Part shown: positions 5,636 through 9,038 of the stretch, one piece after another
How the letters are laid out: each line of letters begins with the position of its first letter
Numbering within the stretch: position 1 is the stretch's first letter
Assembly (NCBI GenBank): GCA_030593645.1
Contig: JAUVGT010000198.1
Coordinates: forward strand, 1-9,038
Direction: 5' to 3'
From: Deltaproteobacteria bacterium
Lineage (GTDB): Bacteria; Desulfobacterota; Desulfobacteria; Desulfobacterales; JAUVGT01
DNA length: 9,038 nt
The notes under the pieces: model-generated
The model's input: only the letters and a program-made list of their open reading frames with translations
What the model was told of the DNA's origin: nothing
The model's database searches: none
Position numbers and translations under genes: made by a program

Positions 5636-8264
5636 AATCCAACTCCGCTAAAAAATTGTTCAACAATTGGGTTTCTTTTTCCCGTTCACTTAAAATGCTG
5701 TTCAGGGTGGTGGTGTATTTCTCCCACAGGTTTTCAATGTTTTGCAGCAGCCCCCGGCTGTGGGCCTGCAGGTAGCCGTTAATGGTGTGGTGCAGGGTGC
5801 GGTTCCAGCGGCTTAATATCAGTTCTTTGGCTTCTTCGGGTGTTATCTTTAAGCGGGCTTCATCCACCAGTTGCTGCTTGCGGTCTTTTATCTGCTTAAT
5901 CACCTTTTTGCACTCTTTCAGTTCACTTTCCAGTTCGCTGTGTTTGGCAAACCGCTGTTCATCGGCTTCAATAACCGCATCCAGGCGGTTTATTTCGCTC
6001 TCAAACTTTTCGGCTTCCGTTTTCAGGGTGTCAATTTCTGCCGCTAATTCCGGCTGTTTCTTCAATGCCTTTTTGTTTGCCTTTATGCGCTTCAGCAAAT
6101 TTTTATGTTCTTTGGCTGCTTCCCGGCGTTCACCTTTCAGGGCTTTCAGGGCACCTTTATGGTCTTTCAGTTCGGTTTTAGGCCAAACGTCGTATTCTTC
6201 TTCGCTCCATACCCCTTCATCCAGTTCATCCACTTCAGCAAACAGGGCTTCCAGTTCTTCTTTGCGGCTTTGGTTGGTTCGCAGTTCTTCCAGCACATCA
6301 GGGAATTGGCTCTGCAGAATTTCATCATCGGGGATCAGTTCGGCATTCCAACCGCTGGCAGCCACGCTTTTTAAGTCGGTTTTCAGTTCATCCCAATAGG
6401 CTGCCAAAGCACCGCGGCTCTGGTATTGGTCTAAAACTGCCCCGTTGTTTTTCTCGCCAAAAGGAAGGATGTACAGCGCATCGCTAAAACTATCCGAGAA
6501 TTTGCCGTAAAGTTGGAACACATTGTCAGTTTCGGGCAGTTTTTCAAAATCGCTCACCACCTCATCCCACCATTTTTGCAAGCCTTTGCTGTAATTTTCG
6601 AAGGTGGTGTTTACTTCTGGACTTTCATCCAGCAATTTTTTAATGTCTTCTTTTTGGACAACGGCATCGGAAAATTTCAAGTAGTTTTCTTTCAACCCGG
6701 CAAACAGTTTATCACGCAAACCCGGGTAGGAAGCAAAAGCAGGGTTCAGGGCGTCCACTTCGGTTATTGGAATACCGCCTTGCAGGTGAGCATGTACATC
6801 GTGCGGTTCGGCGGGCGGGGCATTGTCCACAAAACGGCGGATATTCAGATTGTATTCTTCTTCCGCCAACTCGGCTTTGCTGACCAGTCGGCTGTATTTG
6901 TCAATTTCTTTCTTCTGTTTACAGGAATAACTGATTTTCTCAATATCTTCAGGGCGCAGTTTGTTCTGGTTTTTGCCTTCTTTGTATTCGCGGTCGGCAT
7001 TGATGAATAGTACATGCTCGCGCAGGTGGGCATCTTTTTTATTCACTACAATAACCGATGCCCCAATACTCGTTCCATAAAACAAGCCATGCGGCAAACC
7101 AATGACCGCTTCCAGATAGCCTTTATCAATGAGCCATTTCCGAAAATTGCGCTCTTCACCGCCGCGGAACAAAACGCCGTGAGGCATTACCACAGCCATG
7201 CGCCCGGCATTGTTGGTTGATGAAACCATGTGCTGCACAAACATAAAATCGGCTTTGCCTTTTACTGGCATCCAGTAATTGAAGCGTTCTTTGAACTTCA
7301 TGCCGTCCTTGCTGTAGTTCTGCGAAAAGGGCGGATTGGCAATAACGATATCAAAAGTTTTCAGTTCACCCTTGCTAATGTGCAGGGGACTCATCAGTGT
7401 GTCGCCGTGTACAATATTGCTGTCAAAAATATTATGAAACAGCATATTCATCTTGCTCAAACTCCACACTGTTCCGCTTTTTTCCTGTCCGTAAAGCGAA
7501 ATGTTTCTGGCAGAACCATAGCGGCTTTCCACATAGTTTTTGCTTTCGATGAGCATACCACCGCTGCCTACAGTAGGGTCGTAAATTTCGGCATCTTCCG
7601 CCGGTTCCAGAATATTTACCAGCAAACGAACCACTTCGTTGGGCGTATAAAATTCTCCGGCTTTTTTACCGGCGCTGTCGGCAAAATATTTTATCAGGTA
7701 TTCATAAGCGGCACCCATCAAGTCAGGGAATTCCAGATTGTCATCCGTCAAGTTCTTTTTATTGAACTCACGAATCAGTTCCCTCAAATCTTCATCGGTA
7801 ATCTGTTTTTTGTTTTTGCCAATGCTGCGGTTAAAGTTGATTGATTTGAGAACGCCGTCCAGTTTGTCAAGGTTAGCATCTTCCAGAGCAGCAAGGGCTA
7901 TATTCAGGTGGTCGCCAATTTCTTCCTGCAGGTCTTTGATGTAGTTTATTGTTTTGCCATCTTTGCCAACTTCCGGGTCACCTTCAAACTTTTTCCAACG
8001 GGCGGAAATGGGGACAAAAAAATCGTATTCCGGTGCGTTCTGGCGTTCTAATTCCCGGTATATTTCCTTTGGGTCTTCGAGATGCCGTTTTTCAACAAGA
8101 TTTTTCCTTCTTGTTTCACGGTGAATCTCAAACTGGTCATTCACCCTTTTCAGGAACAACATCGCGATGATGTATTCTTTGAATTCAGAAGCATCCATAT
8201 TTCCGCGAAGGCTTTCGCAGGCTTCTTCAAGAAAGGTTTCTAATCGTGCAAGTGATAATTTCAT
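5628..8264 (-). CDS. hsdM: Type I restriction-modification DNA adenine methyltransferase subunit M, long form
   Basis: The 878-residue product is much longer than classic HsdM (about 500-530). The N-terminal HsdM_N helical domain spans about 5-140 (ACESLRGNMDASEFKEYI). The N6-adenine methylase core spans about 165-470, with AGEFYTPNEV at 202-211, the AdoMet-binding DPTVGSGGM at 229-237 (Val replaces the commoner Cys or Ala), the catalytic NPPF at 310-313, and GLPHGLFYGTSIGASV near 399-413. Residues about 480-878 are an extra region, with a highly charged probable coiled coil at about 660-805 and a conserved-looking helical end. The enzyme transfers a methyl group from AdoMet to N6 of adenine at the site chosen by HsdS, which protects host DNA. 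It is first in the operon. The ATG at 8264 has only a weak GGAA 8 bases upstream, but the homology-like start MKLSLARLETFLEEA supports it. Confidence 0.96.
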   Translation of the reverse strand: MKLSLARLETFLEEACESLRGNMDASEFKEYIIAMLFLKRVNDQFEIHRETRRKNLVEKRHLEDPKEIYRELERQNAPEYDFFVPISARWKKFEGDPEVGKDGKTINYIKDLQEEIGDHLNIALAALEDANLDKLDGVLKSINFNRSIGKNKKQITDEDLRELIREFNKKNLTDDNLEFPDLMGAAYEYLIKYFADSAGKKAGEFYTPNEVVRLLVNILEPAEDAEIYDPTVGSGGMLIESKNYVESRYGSARNISLYGQEKSGTVWSLSKMNMLFHNIFDSNIVHGDTLMSPLHISKGELKTFDIVIANPPFSQNYSKDGMKFKERFNYWMPVKGKADFMFVQHMVSSTNNAGRMAVVMPHGVLFRGGEERNFRKWLIDKGYLEAVIGLPHGLFYGTSIGASVIVVNKKDAHLREHVLFINADREYKEGKNQNKLRPEDIEKISYSCKQKKEIDKYSRLVSKAELAEEEYNLNIRRFVDNAPPAEPHDVHAHLQGGIPITEVDALNPAFASYPGLRDKLFAGLKENYLKFSDAVVQKEDIKKLLDESPEVNTTFENYSKGLQKWWDEVVSDFEKLPETDNVFQLYGKFSDSFSDALYILPFGEKNNGAVLDQYQSRGALAAYWDELKTDLKSVAASGWNAELIPDDEILQSQFPDVLEELRTNQSRKEELEALFAEVDELDEGVWSEEEYDVWPKTELKDHKGALKALKGERREAAKEHKNLLKRIKANKKALKKQPELAAEIDTLKTEAEKFESEINRLDAVIEADEQRFAKHSELESELKECKKVIKQIKDRKQQLVDEARLKITPEEAKELILSRWNRTLHHTINGYLQAHSRGLLQNIENLWEKYTTTLNSILSEREKETQLLNNFLAELDYE

Positions 8265-8517
8265 AAAATTGATTCCAATTTATAAGTTAATAAATATTCT
8301 TTTGACAATTTTACCACCCTTAAATTATTTAATTTTCATAGATAGCATATACAAAATGCGTTTATCATCTTAATAATATTAATCAATTACTAATATTTTT
8401 ATCAGTAAGTCGTATTATTTTAGATATAATTCTTTAAAAACCCTTTTTTTCAACTTTGAATAAAAGTTTTTTGACATTTTCATTTTATACGAGCATGAAC
8501 TCCATACCCCGCAGTCA
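8265..8517. other. AT-rich intergenic region upstream of hsdM
   Basis: About 250 bases separate tnpA from hsdM. Bases 8281-8460 are only about 19% GC by hand count, far below both flanks. The region has no coding frame of note. It contains the probable hsdM promoter and many short A/T tracts that would bend DNA or attract AT-binding chromatin proteins. A weak 6-bp AT hairpin (8452-8457 with 8463-8468) followed by T's on the plus strand is not tied to any gene. The base near 8500 is where the IS remnant should end. Confidence 0.6.
8279..8308 (-). promoter_or_regulatory. candidate promoter for the hsd operon
   Basis: On the minus strand TTGTCA (8303-8308) is followed, after 18 bases, by TATAAA (8279-8284). 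Each matches 5 of 6 bases of the bacterial -35 and -10 consensus. Transcription would begin only a few bases before the ATG at 8264. If the host is archaeal, the A-rich run followed by TTTATTAA (about 8287-8294) could instead serve as BRE and TATA box, which would give a nearly leaderless message. Such motifs arise easily in DNA this AT-rich, so the call is tentative. Confidence 0.35.
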
Positions 8518-8853
8518 CTAAACCCCGGACTTAAGTCCAAGGCCTGTACATAGCGTTTTCACATTCGGCTTCTCCTGGTTTTGTATATATCTCTCCACGA
8601 CCCCCCATCCATGCCCGACCGATCCATGGAAACAGGATGGTGCCCAGAGACTTTTATTACACCATTCCTTGAGATGTGGAAACGCTTTGCGCAATTCTCT
8701 GCTACTCCTCCCTTTTATTCTCTTGGCTATGTAGCTCACAGAGTACTTCGGAGGGTATTTCACAAAAAGGTGAACATGATCAACATTCGCTGCTCTATCA
8801 ATGATCTTGATGCCAAGATTCTTACACTCCATACAGTACGCATCAGAACTCAT
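8518..8853 (-). CDS. tnpA: IS200/IS605 TnpA transposase, N-terminally truncated
   Basis: This 111-residue product belongs to the HUH single-strand transposases. His26-Val-His28 in NVDHVHLFV is the metal-binding HUH motif, and Tyr89 in VERYIQNQ is at the position of the catalytic tyrosine. SYIAKRIKGRSSRELRK (40-56) and the segment GSVGHGWGVVERYI (77-90) are typical of the family. Full-length TnpA is usually about 130-150 residues and starts with a strand such as YHIVWVTKYR; here that portion, roughly 40-45 residues, is missing. An in-frame TAA stands directly before the ATG, and the DNA further upstream is host sequence, so no hidden N-terminus lies in another frame. The motif residues remain, but the loss of a core strand makes activity unlikely. 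The sequence reads most like TnpA proteins I associate with methanogenic archaea. Confidence 0.85.
   Translation of the reverse strand: MSSDAYCMECKNLGIKIIDRAANVDHVHLFVKYPPKYSVSYIAKRIKGRSSRELRKAFPHLKEWCNKSLWAPSCFHGSVGHGWGVVERYIQNQEKPNVKTLCTGLGLKSGV
8527..8538. repeat. 12-bp perfect palindrome at the tnpA 3' end, likely IS right-end hairpin
   Basis: GGACTTAAGTCC is fully self-complementary and lies within the last codons of tnpA (encoding part of GLGLKSGV). IS200/IS605 right ends typically carry a subterminal hairpin of this look, which TnpA recognises as folded single-stranded DNA, so this is the probable right-end recognition structure. Being a perfect palindrome it leaves little loop when folded, which may require opening of the central TTAA. 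Confidence 0.5.
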
Positions 8854-8871
8854 TTAGCATAAACCCACCTC
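8843..8871 (-). other. Shine-Dalgarno site with five-codon reading frame overlapping the tnpA start
   Basis: GAGGTG (8866-8871 on the minus strand) is an exact core match to the 3' end of 16S rRNA and sits 5 bases before an ATG at 8860. That ATG opens a five-codon frame, MLNEF, ending in TGA at 8843-8845, out of frame with tnpA whose ATG is at 8853. The strongest ribosome site thus serves a start that goes nowhere. This fits the idea that it was the original tnpA start and that a deletion just after it removed the N-terminal codons out of frame. Confidence 0.4.
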
Positions 8872-8887
8872 AAAACCAACCCCTCTC

Positions 8888-8920
8888 GGCAGGCAGAAGA
8901 CCTCTCGTCTCCCGCCCGCC
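8888..8920 (-). terminator. strong 14-bp hairpin just after the right-flank gene
   Basis: Arms 8888-8901 and 8907-8920 pair along all 14 positions when transcribed leftward (11 Watson-Crick and three G-U pairs) around a 5-base loop GAGAG. The G-U pairs form only in the minus-strand transcript, which suggests that it acts as RNA. It starts 15 bases after the stop of the partial minus-strand gene, as expected for a 3'-end or terminator structure. A T-poor GAGAGGGGTTGGTTTTG follows, so a classical U tract is weak. It could alternatively belong to the left end of the neighbouring IS. Confidence 0.5.
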
Positions 8921-8935
8921 AGAACACCCACTGCC

Positions 8936-9038
8936 TTAGTGCTTCTTCGCCGCGTACGTCTCTGCAATCAGCGCCCGCTTGAGCCGGTACCCGATCATCC
9001 GCGTATCCCAGTTCTCGTTGTTCCCGATGAACCGGATG
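8936..9038 (-). CDS. C-terminal end of an unidentified host protein
   Basis: A minus-strand frame enters at the window edge and ends at TAA 8936-8938. The last 33 residues include NNENWDTRMIGYRLKRALI and finish ETYAAKKH. Codons strongly prefer G or C at the third position (for example CGG, CTC, GCG, AAG), as expected for a real gene in a GC-rich genome and unlike the hsd genes. A strong hairpin follows its stop. I do not recognise the family from this fragment. It is probably native to the host and marks the right border of the acquired block. Confidence 0.6.
   Translation of the reverse strand, partial: IRFIGNNENWDTRMIGYRLKRALIAETYAAKKH

Larger units (their letters stand above)
8500..8871 (-). 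mobile_element. IS200/IS605-family insertion sequence remnant
   Basis: The element is defined by a TnpA-like gene, the palindrome GGACTTAAGTCC at its 3' end that resembles an IS200/IS605 right-end hairpin, and a ribosome site with an out-of-frame ATG at the 5' side. No tnpB gene is present, so it resembles the single-gene IS200 organisation or a decayed two-gene element. Exact ends are not resolved, because these elements have no terminal inverted repeats and make no target duplication. The right end should fall shortly below 8518. Because TnpA is truncated, the copy is probably immobile unless helped from elsewhere. Confidence 0.6.

Noticed and set aside
5782..6399. Long plus-strand open frame of 205 codons inside hsdM, rich in serine and phenylalanine.
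   Set aside because: It is the antisense shadow of the charged coiled-coil part of hsdM, whose Glu/Lys codons read as Ser/Phe/Leu on the other strand.
7230..7844. Plus-strand open frame of 204 codons opposite the methylase core.
   Set aside because: The minus strand encodes DPTVGSGGM and NPPF over the same bases, so the plus frame is a shadow.
8452..8472. AACTTT/AAAGTT hairpin followed by T's, a possible plus-strand terminator.
   Set aside because: The stem has only one GC pair per half-turn, sits in DNA of about 20% GC, and no plus-strand gene ends there.
309..8499. GCATGAA occurs at 309-315 and 8493-8499, one on each side of the island, like a target duplication.
   Set aside because: Seven bases shared between two stretches of about 60 bases is expected by chance about one time in five, and the surrounding bases do not match.

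Overview
The window holds a complete Type I restriction-modification operon, read entirely on the minus strand in the order hsdM (5628-8264), hsdS (4385-5635), hsdR (1133-4369), then a zinc-metallopeptidase gene of the YgjP/DUF45 type (453-1136). The joins are tight: 8-nt overlap for hsdM/hsdS, 15-nt gap for hsdS/hsdR and 4-nt ATGA overlap for hsdR/peptidase. This suggests one transcript with translational coupling. HsdS should set the DNA target, HsdM (with AdoMet) should methylate adenine, and HsdR should translocate and cut unmodified DNA. The peptidase's role is unknown.

The operon looks like an acquired block. By hand count the left flank (121-240) is about 67% GC and the right flank (8941-9038) about 60% GC. 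The 180 bases upstream of hsdM (8281-8460) are only about 19% GC, and the hsd genes are intermediate. Upstream of the operon lies an IS200/IS605-type TnpA gene (8518-8853) that lacks its N-terminal third and has no tnpB beside it. The two window ends carry fragments that look like host genes: the C-terminus of an unidentified minus-strand protein (8936-9038) and a weaker candidate N-terminus (1-125).

The host is uncertain. The GC-rich flanks, a TnpA sequence that reads like those I associate with methanogenic archaea, and a GAGGTG ribosome site fit a GC-rich methanogen of the Methanomicrobia type. The hsd cluster itself is of a type spread widely among bacteria and archaea. The host call is inference and needs a database search.

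Layout: 1-125 possible host CDS; 126-452 non-coding junction with a G-quadruplex motif, a perfect hairpin and nested inverted repeats; 453-8264 the operon; 8265-8517 AT-rich intergenic with the likely hsdM promoter; about 8500-8871 IS remnant; 8888-8920 strong hairpin; 8936-9038 host gene end. I see no tRNA, rRNA or CRISPR. I found no clearly undescribed system. The most unusual points are the coupled peptidase, the very long HsdM, the composition mosaic in hsdS and the junction structure.
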